Positions 1-13,619 of a stretch of DNA of 64,000 nucleotides are shown here, piece after piece. A program made the position numbers and the translations under genes. Position 1 is the first letter of the stretch, and each line of letters begins with the position of its first letter. Under the pieces are notes generated by a model, which saw only the letters and a program-made list of their open reading frames with translations, had not been told where the DNA came from and searched no databases. The stretch is taken from contig NC_080542.1 in the NCBI RefSeq assembly GCF_028640845.1, forward strand, positions 130,160,580 through 130,224,579, in the 5' to 3' direction. This stretch comes from Ahaetulla prasina. Lineage: Eukaryota > Chordata > Lepidosauria > Squamata > Colubridae.

Positions 1-3484
<3,484 letters not shown>

Positions 3485-4316
3485 TGTAGAAATGGTGGTA
3501 GACTTTAGGAAAAACCCTTCCATACTTCCACCTCTCACAATACTTGACAACACAGTATCAACAGTAGAAACCTTCAAATTTCTGGGTTCTATCATATCGC
3601 AAGATCTCAAATGGACAGCTAACATCAAAAACATCATTAAAAAAGGACAACAAAGAATGTTCTTTCTGCGCCAACTCAGTAAGCTCAAAGTGCCCAAGGA
3701 GCTGCTGATCCAATTCTACAGAGGAATTATTGAGTCTGTCATTTGCACCTCTATAACTGTCTGGTTCGGTTCTGCAACCCAACAAGAAAAACACAGACTT
3801 CAGAGGATAATTAGAACTGCAGAAAAAATAATTGCTACCAACCTGCCTTCCATTGAGGACCTGTATACTGCACGAATCAAGAAGAGGGCCGTGAAAATAT
3901 TTGCAGATCCCTCGCATCCTGGACATAAACTGTTTCAACTCCTACTCTCAAAACGACGCTATAGAGCACTGCACACCAGAACAACTAGACACAAGAACAG
4001 TTTTTTCCCGAAGGCCATCACTCTGCTAAACAAATAATTCCCTCAACACTGTCAGACTATTTACTGAATCTGCACTACTATTAATCGTTTCATAGTTCCC
4101 ATCACCAATCTCTTTCCATTTATGACTGTATGACTATAACATGTTGCTGGCAATCCTTATGATTTATATTGATATATTGATCATCAATTGTGTTGTAAAT
4201 GTTGTACCTTGATGAATGTATCTTTTCTTTTATGTACACTGAGAGCATATGCACGAAGACAAATTCCTTGTGTGTCCAATCACACTTGGCCAATAAAAAA
4301 AATTCTATTCTTTCTG
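3485..4316 (+). mobile_element. L3/CR1-type LINE, 3' fragment (copy A)
   Basis: This is a 5'-truncated non-LTR retrotransposon. It starts inside ORF2 at EMVVDFRK, shortly after the catalytic RT motifs. An open frame then runs to about 4037 with the conserved C-terminal motifs FKFLGS, QQRMFFLRQL, DPSHPGHKLFQLL, RRYRALHTRT and NSFFPKAI. The 3' UTR follows, ending in TTGGCCAATAAAA and a single short ATTCT run. It is a very close relative of copy B immediately downstream. It has only a vestigial microsatellite tail. Confidence 0.85.
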
Positions 4317-4420
4317 ATTATTATAAAATTAATTCTTAATTGGTAAGTAAACAAATCATTAAAAGGAAGGCAACTAGATACTTTTTTTGGTTTACCAAAA
4401 ATGTCTATTTATGTTGATGG

Positions 4421-6538
4421 ATGCCCATTTTTACCCTATTTCAAGACAGGTCAAATTGTTCAATATATCCTGCCCCTTCTCATCATTCTTGGTTACTAAT
4501 CACACTATACACTATAGCTGTAGGATACTCTGATCATTGCATGATTCACCTTGTACCTGCTTACAGGCAAAGACTTAAAACCACAAAACCAACAATTAAA
4601 TCAGTGAAGACCTGGACGGAGGAATCAAAATTAAAGCTACAGGTATGTTTTGACTGCACTGATTGGACTATTTTGAAGATACCTCTGCAGACCTGGATGA
4701 ACTCACAGATACTGTAACATCATATGTCAGCTTCTGTGAAGACCTATGTGTACCTACAAGGAACTTGCGAATATACAGTAACAACAAACCTTGGTTCACA
4801 CCTAAACTTAAGCAGCTACGACATTCCAAAGAGGAAGCCTACAGAAAAGGTGATAAAATGTTGTACAATCAGGCCAGAAATGCACAAACAAGGGAGATCA
4901 GAGCAGCAAAAAGAAGCTACTCTGAAAAGCTAAAGAATCAGTTTTCAGCAAATGAACCAGCAAACATGTGGAAAACTCTTAAAAATATCACCGGCTATGG
5001 CAAACCTCCTTCCCAGGCTGAAGGTAATCAACAACTGGCAGATGACCTGAATGAGTTTTACTGCAGGTTTGAAAGGAAACTACAGCCACCTATCTCCACA
5101 ACCCCCATCTCAGACACACCAACAACAGCCAAGCCTCCTACAACTGACCCCATTTCATTGGGTTCACAATCCCTAGTGATCACAGAAAAGGAAGTGCAGG
5201 ACCTATTTCACAGACAAAAGCCAGGAAAAGCTCCAGGCCCAGACAAGATAACTCCTTCTTGCTTAAAAGTCTGTGCTGACCAATTGGCCCCCATCTTTAC
5301 CCATATTTTCAATAAATCACTAGAGATGTGCTATGTTCCTTCTTGCTTCAAATGCTCTACCATCATCCCAGTGTCGAAGAAGCCCACCATCAAGGAACTG
5401 AATGACTACAGACCAGTTGCTTTAACATCTGTAGTCATGAAAACCTTTGAAAGGCTAGTGCTTTCCTACTTGAAAACCATCACGGATCCGCTATTAGACC
5501 CCTTGCAATTTGCATACCGAGCAAATAGATCAACAGATGATGCTGTTAATATGGCTCTGCACTACATCCTACAACATCTTGAGTCTCCAAAGACCTATGC
5601 AAGGGTCCTCTTTGTAGACTTTAGTTCAGTATTCAATACCATCATTCCAGACACTCTTCTAACTAAGCTAAACCAGCTACAGGTACCGGAACAGACTTGT
5701 AAGTGGATCACAAGCTTCCTAACAAACAGGAAGCAGCAGGTGAAGCTAAGCAAGATCACATCAAATACCTGTACAATTAGCACAGGGGTCCCCCAAGGCT
5801 GTGTGCTCTCTCCACTTCTCTTCTCTCTGTATACCAATGACTGCATCGCCAATGATCCATCGGTCAAGCTACTGAAGTTCACAGATGACACAACAGTGAT
5901 TGGTCTCATTCAAGACAATGACGAATCCGCATATAGACGAGAGGTCGAATGACTAGTCTTGTGGTGCAACCAAAACAATCTGGAACTGAACACGCTCAAA
6001 ACTGTAGAAATGGTGGTAGACTTTAGGAAAAACCCTTCCATACTTCCACCTCTCACAATACTAGACAACACAGTATCAACAGTAGAAACCTTTAAATTTC
6101 TAGGTTCTATCATATCGCAAGATCTCAAATGGACAGCTAACATCAAAAACTTCATCAAAAAAGGACAACAAAGAATGTTCTTTCTGCGCCAACTCAGTAA
6201 GCTCAAAGTGCCCAAGGAGCTGCTGATTCAGTTCTACAGAGGAATTATTGAGTCTGTCATTTGCACCTCTATAACTGTCTGGTGCGGTTCTGCAACCCAA
6301 CAAGAAAGACACAGACTTCAGAGGATAATTAGAACTGCAGAAAAAATAATTGCTACCAACCAACCTGTATACTGCACGAATCAAGCAGAGAGCCGTGAAA
6401 ATATTTACAGATCCCTCACATCCAGGACATAAACTATTTCAACTCCTACCCTCAAAACGACGCTATAGAGCACTGCACACCAGAACAACTAGACACAAGA
6501 ACAGTTTTTTCCCGAAGGCCATCACTCTGCTAAACAAA
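4421..6538 (+). pseudogene. LINE ORF2 (endonuclease C-terminus and reverse transcriptase), degraded
   Basis: The encoded protein would nick DNA and reverse-transcribe its own RNA. The main open frame, 4663-5952, is 429 residues. RT motifs in order are GKAPGPDKI, NDYRPVALTS, LQFAYRANRSTDDA, VLFVDFSSVFNTI, STGVPQGCVLSPLLFSLYTN and the catalytic KFTDDT, which keeps both aspartates. It is broken by a frame change near 4660-4700 between the endonuclease and linker, an in-frame TGA at about 5950, and a small deletion with frameshift near 6360. The last piece then resumes at LYTARIKQRAV and ends near 6538. It is not a host gene. Confidence 0.85.
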
Positions 6539-6803
6539 TAATTTCCTCAACACTGTCAAACTATTTACTAAATCTGCACTACTATTAATCTTCTCATCGT
6601 TCCCATCATCAATCTCTTTCCACTTGTGACTGTATGACTGTAACTTTGGTGCTGGCAATCCTTATGATTTATATTGATATATTGACCATCATTTATGTTG
6701 TAAATGTTGTACTTTGATGAACGTATCTTTTCGTTTATGTACACTGAGAGCACATGCACCAAGACAAATTCCTTGTGTGTCCAATCACACTTGGCCAATA
6801 AAA

Positions 6804-6866
6804 ATTCTATTCTATTCTATTCTATTCTATTCTATTCTATTCTATTCTATTCTATTCTATTCTATC
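6804..6866 (+). repeat. (TCTAT)n microsatellite, LINE tail
   Basis: About twelve uninterrupted pentanucleotide units directly follow the L3/CR1 3' UTR motif GGCCAATAAAA. The repeat is the 3' tail of copy B. Confidence 0.95.
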
Positions 6867-7257
6867 ATTAAATTATAAATCATTAAATTTCATAATCCTT
6901 GGTACTGCATCACTTTTCCTTAAATTCTTTACCACTCCTTTTTGACTCCATTCCATTTTTGCACATCTATCTACAAACCGTTGTCCCAGTACAAATCTGT
7001 GTCCCCAAAAAAGCACCACATAGATTCTTTGTCAAACTACTAGGCTACACTGCTCTCTCCATAAATCAAGGTCTGGGTACAGCCTAAAAGACCTGGCTGT
7101 GGTTAACATTAGATATATGTATGGCTTCCGAACAGTTGAATCCATGTCATATTTTAAATTTTTATACTTCTATTTCATAACTTGCTAAGTTTTTAAAATG
7201 TATTATTAACAAAGTAATAGTAGAGCAAAGTAATTATTTGAAAATAATAATAATAAT
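6867..7257. other. PARD3 intron, unique sequence
   Basis: AT-rich intron with an (AATAA)-like patch near 7245. No gene or clear repeat seen. Confidence 0.45.
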
Positions 7258-7630
7258 CAAGTTTGACAGTTGAGCCCAAAATTTCTCTTGCTGTGTGAGA
7301 TATTTGTTAAGTGAGTTTTGCCCCATTTTACCACCTTTCTTGCCATAGTTGTTAAGTGAATCACTCCAGTTGTTAAGTTAGTGACACGGTTATCTGGCTT
7401 CCCCACTGACTTTGTTTGTCGGAAGGTTGCAAAATATGATTACATAACCCCTGGACCCTGTAACCTCATAAATAGGAATCAGTTGTCAATTGTCCGAGTT
7501 ATGATCACATGACCATGGGGATGCTACAATGGCCGTAAGTATGAAAATTGGTCAAAAGTCACTTTTTTCAGTGCTGTTGTAACTCTGAACGGTCACTAAA
7601 TGAACTGTTGTAACTTGAGAACTACCTGTA
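7258..7630 (+). mobile_element. MITE ending in GAGAACTACCTGTA
   Basis: Non-autonomous DNA element of a family seen several times here (12964-13618, 46079-46383, 59954-60238). It has GAGCCCAAAATTTC at the left, TTAAGTGAGTTTTGCCCC inside, ATGACCATGGGGATGCT in the middle, and ends with a terminus of the type GTTGTAAGTCGAGGACTACCTGTA. The left terminal inverted repeat is missing. No open frame is present. Confidence 0.65.
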
Positions 7631-7727
7631 TCTCTTTTTATTCCCCGTGAGATCTGAAGCTCTAGATAGTCACTCTAATTGAACATCTACATTTTCATTA
7701 ATTCTGGTCAAGATGTTTGCTCATACT

Positions 7728-7967
7728 TTGGCTCACAATTTTTTTTTAAAAAAATTTTGTTACTTTTTTGCAACAAACAAACAAAAAAAAGAAAATACAT
7801 TATTACACCCTTGTGCTATACATAAAAAAAGGAAGATTTGGGTCTTCGGATATATCCTCACGATCGCCAAAATCCACGTTCTCGAGGTACAGGTACCGAA
7901 GCGTCCAATGTTCCAAGCGCAAGACTTGGAAACCTTTTGTGGACTTTGCGCTTGGCTCACAATTTTT
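7728..7967 (-). mobile_element. Retro-insertion of an unidentified transcript, flanked by a 16-bp target-site duplication
   Basis: A perfect 16-bp direct repeat, TTGGCTCACAATTTTT, occurs at 7728-7743 and 7952-7967. The 208 bp between them (7744-7951) have an A-rich end on the minus strand, next to the left copy. That is the signature of LINE-mediated reverse transcription of an RNA. The insert is richer in CpG than its surroundings. On the minus strand it has one open frame from the junction to a TAA near 7814, about 50 codons, containing LRLEHWTLRYLYLENVDFGD. Only some tens of bases separate that stop from the A-rich tail. I do not recognise the peptide. A 5'-truncated processed pseudogene of a host mRNA or a copy of a foreign (for example viral) mRNA are both possible. 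Confidence 0.6.
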
Positions 7968-9284
7968 AACCAATCTGTGTTGAATAAATCAGCAAACTTT
8001 GTCCTTTAAAATTCAGAAGTTTAAGAACTATAGTAGATTTCCTTCTACTAACAAATCTCATCCAGACCATAAGATAATAATGTGCTTCACAGAAATTAAA
8101 TTCAGATTTCCCAGACTAAGAAATCCCCAAATGAACTTCAATTCCTTGAAAATTCTACAAATACACAAAGTGTCTTGCTTTTGATGCTGTGATTCTATTT
8201 GATGTTTTAATAGTTCCAGATGGCCTTCGTTGACAGACAGTATTCTATTCTTTTATCATGATCTCTTGGTTCAGCAACTATCTAAAAAGTAGTACTATTA
8301 TCTTTTTAAGAACTAGTATTCCTTGCATTAATTATTTGTTCTTCTTCTTCAATTTTCACTGACAAAATGAACATGATCAGTCTTCTCTTTTACTTCTATA
8401 CATAAAACTAGAAGAAAGGTGTTAGTTAGCTAGCTAGCTAGCTAGCTAGCTACATACATACATACATATATATATATACACATACATCAGATGATTTCCT
8501 TCACGTATAAAGCAACTAAAAACAAATTGGATCAGTGTTAACCCTTATCATTTGGAAAAATAAAAAAAACCTAAGCCCATTAAGTTATGTATCTCCCAAC
8601 TTTAATGTATGTTTTCAAAATGTATAATTTCTAAGATTCATTGCGTTGAAATAAATATTCACAGTTTAATGAATTATTTGTCCTTTGCCATTGTCATAAA
8701 TAAAACACTTTGCATTTACTTAGACAAAATATTAAATAAACGGATGCTCTAAATAAAGTAATAAGGTTAATTTCCTTCCTGCTGTCACTAAATTCATGTT
8801 AGCAGCCTCTCTTCAGCTTGACATCAATTAATGATTTTAATTCCACACTCTTGTCACTATACTCACTATCCTTTCCTCTAATTAAAATGGATGATGCATG
8901 ACGCAGAAAAAAACACAAGACTTCTATTCTTGTTGTAACATTTCTATTCATTAATATACTTTGCTAAAGAAAAAAGTATTGGAATTTGAATGGAATTAAA
9001 GAAATAGGAAGAATGATTGTATTACTACTAATATATGCAAGGATTTCCAATCACAGGAGAACAGGCAGTACTATACAGAATATTGTCAAATCCTTAGAAC
9101 AAATTATGTTTGTATCTGTCTATATCTCATTCAGTTTCCCAGGCCTTGAGCATGATTCCTACTAACTTTCTTAGCAGCAATTGCTGCCTTCTAGGATGTT
9201 CTTTACACTTCCCAATATAGCCTATAGGCCATGTATTTCTAAACCTGTTTAAGGCTTAGTTTGCAAAAGCTTTTTGGCTATTAT
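7968..9284. other. PARD3 intron, mostly unique
   Basis: AT-rich sequence with a (GCTA)n/(CATA)n/(TA)n compound microsatellite at about 8421-8487. No gene seen. Confidence 0.5.
8421..8487. repeat. Compound microsatellite (TAGC)n(CATA)n(TA)n
   Basis: Consecutive runs of GTTA, GCTA, CATA and TA units. Confidence 0.9.
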
Positions 9285-9527
9285 CGCTGCCACTTAAGCA
9301 ATAGCACCGTGATTGCACATGCCACAGGTGGCACACAGTGCCCTCTCTGGGCATGCGACCTGTTGCCTCAGTTTAGCTGCCACGCATGCTCACGTGCCTC
9401 CTGCCAGTCAGCTAGTCATTGGGGGGGGCATGCGGGGGAGCCACATGCACATTGCGTTTTGGAGATTCGGGCACATTTGCACGCACACTTTGGGCACTTG
9501 GTCCGGAAAAAGTTAGCTATCACTGTA
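9285..9527 (-). mobile_element. hAT-like MITE fragment, GC-rich
   Basis: The right edge, read on the minus strand, is CAGTGATAGCTAACTTTTTC. It matches the left terminus of the larger element at 10511-11226 (CAGTGATGGATAACTTTTTA). The other edge carries ACATGCCACAGGTGGCAC, which also matches the far end of that element. The element is much more GC-rich than its surroundings. No clean target-site duplication was found. Confidence 0.55.
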
Positions 9528-9623
9528 ATAGCATATACATAGGTATTAGCATATGCATATATACAGACAGACAGAATAACAGATTGTCCTATATTGACAG
9601 ACAGTATTGTCTGTTAACAAAGA

Positions 9624-10449
9624 GCTTGAAGCAGGGTGGATAAAAATCAATGATTTTTTTTAAAAAAAATCTAAAAAAATTGTATTTTTAAAATTTAAAT
9701 TGGATTTTTTTGGTTTTTATCAAATTTATTTTAATAAAATGCTTTTGGAGTAAAAATCTATCTAAAGATAGTTTTCTATTAATAATTTAGTTTATTCAAC
9801 ATGAAATGGAGCTTAGTTATGTAGCATGAGGCTGTATATTCTGCAATATTTACATTTTTAGTAAACTCATTGAATGAATCCAAGCTCTGCAAGCTGAGAT
9901 AACATGCATTGCATTGATGAATTCACACAATTTCACAATAACCATGAGATAAATCATAAAACAAAGTTCATTAACATTCCTTTATCCCATTGTTTTCCAA
10001 ATCTATGTACACTACAAACTATATTATTGTTTGAAGAGAAATGCATCTGTACTACCAGGCTCTAAGTACGACGAAGGGCAAGCAGTAAAAATAAAAGTGA
10101 AACCTTCCAAGCAGCTTATAAATATAATATTAAAGAGCACCTGCCATTTCATATCTATCATGGTAGCGCCTATTAGTGGGCATCTACTCACCTGCTACCT
10201 GTCACGTCCCTCACCTTGTTGTGTTACTGCCCCATCACCAGCCGTCCTATTAAAGTGAATGAGACTGTCAGTGAGTCAACAGCAGGTCAGAGGAGGAGCC
10301 AGTGCAGGACAGAGATGACAGTTGCTCTTTAAAAATTATGATTTAAATAGAGTTGATTTAAATCAAGCCTTTCCACTAGTAATTTAAATCATGATTTAAA
10401 TCGTGATTTAAATTGATTTGATTTAATTCAAATCCATCCTGACTTGAAG
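9624..10449. mobile_element. hAT-like non-autonomous element with ATTTAAATC-rich termini
   Basis: The body, 9632-10441 (810 bp), starts CAGGGTGGATAAAAATCAAT and ends with the related inverted terminus TTCAAATCCATCCTG. It is flanked by 8-bp duplications GCTTGAAG (9624-9631) and ACTTGAAG (10442-10449), which differ at one base. An 8-bp duplication and a CAG...CTG edge point to a hAT transposon. There is no transposase frame. It is inserted near the 3' end of the minus-strand CR1 that continues at 10442. Confidence 0.75.
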
Positions 10450-10502
10450 GGATCTTGGATATCTTCTAGTCCAACCTTCTGTTCAACCTTCTGTATAGGA
10501 AA

Positions 10503-11234
10503 CCCTATACCAGTGATGGATAACTTTTTAGCCATCGCGTGCCAGGAGGGGTGTGTGAAGGGGGTCGTGCACGTGCATGTACACATTCATTATTCTATGT
10601 GCTCTGCCCCCGCGCATGTGTGTGTAACCCCCTCCCCGCTCCTGGCACACAATGACCCGGTAGGCCCATTTTTCTCTCTCATCTGGCTCCAAAGACTTTC
10701 TAGGAGTCTGGGGAAGGCGAAAATAGCCTTCCCCACCCATCCCGGAGGTCCTCCAGATGACAAAAATAGCCTGTTTGCCAACTTCTGGTGGGACTGGAAA
10801 TCTCATTTTTTGCTGTCCCCAGCCTCCAGGGCCTCTCTAGGAGTCTGGTGAGGGCGAAAACTGCCTCCCACCCCCGGAGGTCCTCCAGATAGCAGAAATG
10901 GCCTGTTTGCCAACTTCCGGTGGGACCAGAAGTTGGCAAACAGGCAGTTTTTAGTCTCCAGAGGATCTCTGGGGGTGGGGTGGGGTGGGAAAGCCCATTT
11001 TCACCCTCCCCAGACTTCTAGAGAGGCTCTGGAGCCAGATGAAAGAGAAAAACGGGCCTTCCCCACCACAGGGAGGCCCTCGAGGCCCTCCAGAGGCAGG
11101 AAACAGCCTGTTTTCCTACAGAAGGCCCGAAAATTAGCTGGCGCATGCCGGAGCTGAGCTGGCATGCCCACTGATATGGCTACGCATGCCACCTGTGGCA
11201 CGCGTACCATAAGTTCATCATCATGGCCCTATAT
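10503..11234. mobile_element. hAT-like GC-rich element inside CR1
   Basis: The body is 10511-11226, 716 bp. It starts CAGTGATGGATAACTTTTTA and ends near AAGTTCATCATCATGG, flanked by CCCTATAC (10503-10510) and CCCTATAT (11227-11234), an 8-bp duplication with one mismatch. It interrupts a CR1 whose two sides are collinear. The interior is GC-rich and built from repeated CTCCAGAT...CCTGTTTGCCAACTTC modules, two direct and one inverted. A perfect 17-bp stem lies at 10901-10945. There is no transposase. Confidence 0.72.
10901..10945. repeat. Perfect 17-bp inverted repeat
   Basis: GCCTGTTTGCCAACTTC at 10901-10917 and its exact complement at 10929-10945 enclose an 11-nt loop. It lies within the hAT element. 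Confidence 0.95.
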
Positions 11235-11761
11235 ATTCAGACAAGTGGCTGCCTACTCTTTTCTTAAAAGCCTCCAGTGATGAAGCTTCCACTTCCATTC
11301 CACTGGTTAATTGTTCCCACTGTTAAGAATTTTTTTCTTAGTTTTTGGTTGGATTTCTCTTTTATTACTTTTTGTTCATTGCTTCTTGTCTTGCCTTCTA
11401 GTGCTTTGGAAAATAGGCTGATTCCCTCTTCTTTGTGGCAGCCCCTCAAATATTGGAACATACTATCATGTCACCCCAGTCCTTTTTACTAGACTAGACA
11501 AACCCAATTCCAGCAACCATTCTTCATATTTTTTAGCCTCCAGACCCCTAATCATTTTTGTTGCTCTCTTCTGCACTTTTTCCAAAGTCTCTACAACTTC
11601 TTTTATAATATGGTGACCAAAACTGCATGCAGTATTTGTAAGTGTGGTCTTATTAAGGTTTTATAAAGCAGCACATTTGCATTCATACATTTCTCTAGTC
11701 TAACCAACCTCTCTAAAGTGCTTCTTTTTTTTTTTACTCTGGATAAACCTTTGGAATAATC

Positions 11762-11931
11762 TTCAGGTCTCAGAAAGTCTCTGCATAAAAATTAAAAATT
11801 AGCTAGCATTGTGTGATGCATGAATAGACATTGATAATCCCTTGTTCAATTCCTAGAAATATCTCACAAACCCAGTTGAGAATGGGAGATCAAAATAACT
11901 AAGTTCAATTTATGCTTGTTTGTGTGTGCGC

Positions 11932-11964
<33 letters not shown>

Positions 11965-12963
11965 CAAAGTACGTACTTAAGGATAAATAATTGGTCAGTA
12001 ATAAAATTTCCAGAAGAGATTCTGTACTAAATATTTTTTAAAAATTTACTCAGCACTATTTCTCCCACCCAAGTGGAACTTTTTTGTTCATCACTTTTCT
12101 GTTAAAGAGTTTGATTATTTTTGGAGCACCACATTATAAGTGGTTTAGTAGACTCCCTACAGTTTTCTTAATAATTTTCAATGTCTTTTCAAATATAAAA
12201 TTGAGCATTCGCTTACAAATGAAGGTCTTACTTAGTAAATAAATATTTATTTATTTCAGTCATTCCTTTCAATCTGCGAATTAGACATTCCATTTGGAAT
12301 ATTTCAGTTTCTGCTTCCATTATTATGGAAGGGATGTAAAAGATCTACTGCAAAACTAATGTGGGGAGCGCCCCCTTCTGGTTTGGGAATTGTGAACACC
12401 ACAGAGAAATATAAGCAAGATTGCAACACATAAAATCTACTGAACATGAATGCAAAATGCAATGCTGTTTTAAAATAACAAATGCCCAAGCACACTGGTA
12501 TTTTGTGCATATACACAAGTATTTTAGCTTCTAAATACTGATGCAGAATCTTCAAAATCTAAGCCTTTCTGCAGATAATGCCATTCAGGCTTGCATATTC
12601 TGCTGGAGCTATTTATTGCCAACTAAATGCTACATATTATAAAATAAGATACAAAGGGCAAATAACAAAACGCACACACCTACATTACACAAATATTTTA
12701 TTTTAAGTTATTTCACTAAAGCATGCAGCTAAGGGAATTATTATCTGTGCAAAATGAAAGTAACAATTGTTTAGAATGTTAAGTTCATGTACTTTTCAAC
12801 TCTCTCTTTCAAAGCCTTCCTTAAGGAAGCCATTATACTTTGATACTGCCAATCTTAAACAGATTTTATAAGAATCACAACCATTCTTATGACAACATCA
12901 TTGAGAAAAAATATCAACATGTGCATATGTATCAATATGTAATACTTTTCATTATATATATTG
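11762..12963. other. PARD3 intron, mostly unique
   Basis: Contains a (GT)n microsatellite at about 11918-11964. Otherwise no gene or clear repeat. Confidence 0.45.
11918..11964. repeat. (GT)n microsatellite
   Basis: GT/GC dinucleotide run. Confidence 0.9.
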
Positions 12964-13618
12964 CAGGTCCTCCTTATGACCAAAATTGTGAGCCCAAAAT
13001 TTCCATTGCTATGCAAGCCAGTTGTTAAGTGAGTTTTGCCCCATTTTACAACCTTTCTTGTCACAGTTGTTGAGTGAGTCACTGCAAAGTTAAGTTAGCA
13101 ACTTGAGCGTTAAGGGAAACTGGCTTCCCCATTACATTTACATGTCTGAAGATCGCAGAAGGCCACTGCAACCATCATAAATATATGCTAGTTGCCAAAT
13201 GCCAGAATTTTGATTGCATGACCATGGATGGGGCTGCTGCAATGGTCATAACTTTGAAAAACAGTCATGTTACTTTTTTGAACAGTCACTACCCTGTTTT
13301 CCCCAAAATAAGACCTCCCTGGATAATAAGCCTAATTCGGCTTTTGAGCGCATGTGCTCAGAATAAGCCCTCCCCGAAAATATTTAAGCACATGTGCAGC
13401 CAGTCCCTGCCATTTTCTCGGGTTAGGGTGATAGAGGTGGAAATCAGTAAGATGGCAAGAGGAGCCCCATCTTGCTCCATGTACCCCAAAATAATAAAAC
13501 CTCACCCCAAAATAAGGCCAAGCGCTTATTTCAGGGTTCAAAAAAATATAAGACAGGGACTATTTTCAGGGAAACACAGTAAATGAATAGTTGTTAAGTC
13601 ACTGTAACTATCTGTACA
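12964..13618 (+). mobile_element. MITE (same family as 7258-7630), interrupted by a second MITE
   Basis: Starts GGTCCTCCTTATGACCAAAA and shares GAGCCCAAAATTTCC, TTAAGTGAGTTTTGCCCC and GCATGACCATGGATGGGG with the 7.3-kb copy. It resumes after the insert with GTTGTTAAGTCACTGTAACT. The insert at 13292-13579 is a different TA-flanked MITE, so this copy is the older of the two. Confidence 0.65.
13292..13579. mobile_element. TA-flanked MITE with CCCTGTTTTCCCC / GGGAAACACAGT ends
   Basis: Terminal inverted repeats of the type CCGTATTTTCCCCGAAAATAAGAC, flanked by TA on both sides (13290-13291 and 13580-13581), as expected of Tc1/mariner-type transposition. It contains CAAGAGGAGCCCCATCTTGC and AAGCGCTTATTTCA, shared with the copy at 37245-37488. 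Confidence 0.75.
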
Positions 13619-13619
13619 G

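Larger units (their letters stand above)
4404..6866 (+). mobile_element. L3/CR1-type LINE with (TCTAT)n tail (copy B)
   Basis: A longer copy of the same LINE family as copy A. It begins in the C-terminal part of the endonuclease (SDHCMIHLVP) and runs through a complete reverse transcriptase and 3' UTR into a pentanucleotide tail at about 6804-6866. L3/CR1 elements that end in this AATAG-type repeat are characteristic of snakes. The copy is 5'-truncated, since the N-terminal endonuclease and ORF1 are absent, and it lies only about 90 bp from copy A in the same orientation. Confidence 0.88.
10442..11761 (-). mobile_element. CR1 LINE 3' part, interrupted by hAT elements
   Basis: The CR1 3' UTR motif is recognisable in antisense as ATCTTCTAGTCCAACC at about 10460. 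The ORF2 C-terminus continues in antisense from 11227 (CACTGGTTAATTGTTCCCACT, TTTTTGGTTGGATTTC, TTGTGGCAGCCCCTCAAATA) to about 11761. The 716 bp in between are a separate hAT element. Many substitutions and frame breaks mark it as an old copy. Confidence 0.8.

Noticed and set aside
4663..5952. A 429-aa host gene
   Set aside because: It is the reverse transcriptase of an L3/CR1 LINE with a microsatellite tail.
10511..11226. CpG island or promoter
   Set aside because: The GC-rich block is bounded by hAT-like termini and target duplications inside a CR1, so it is a transposon.
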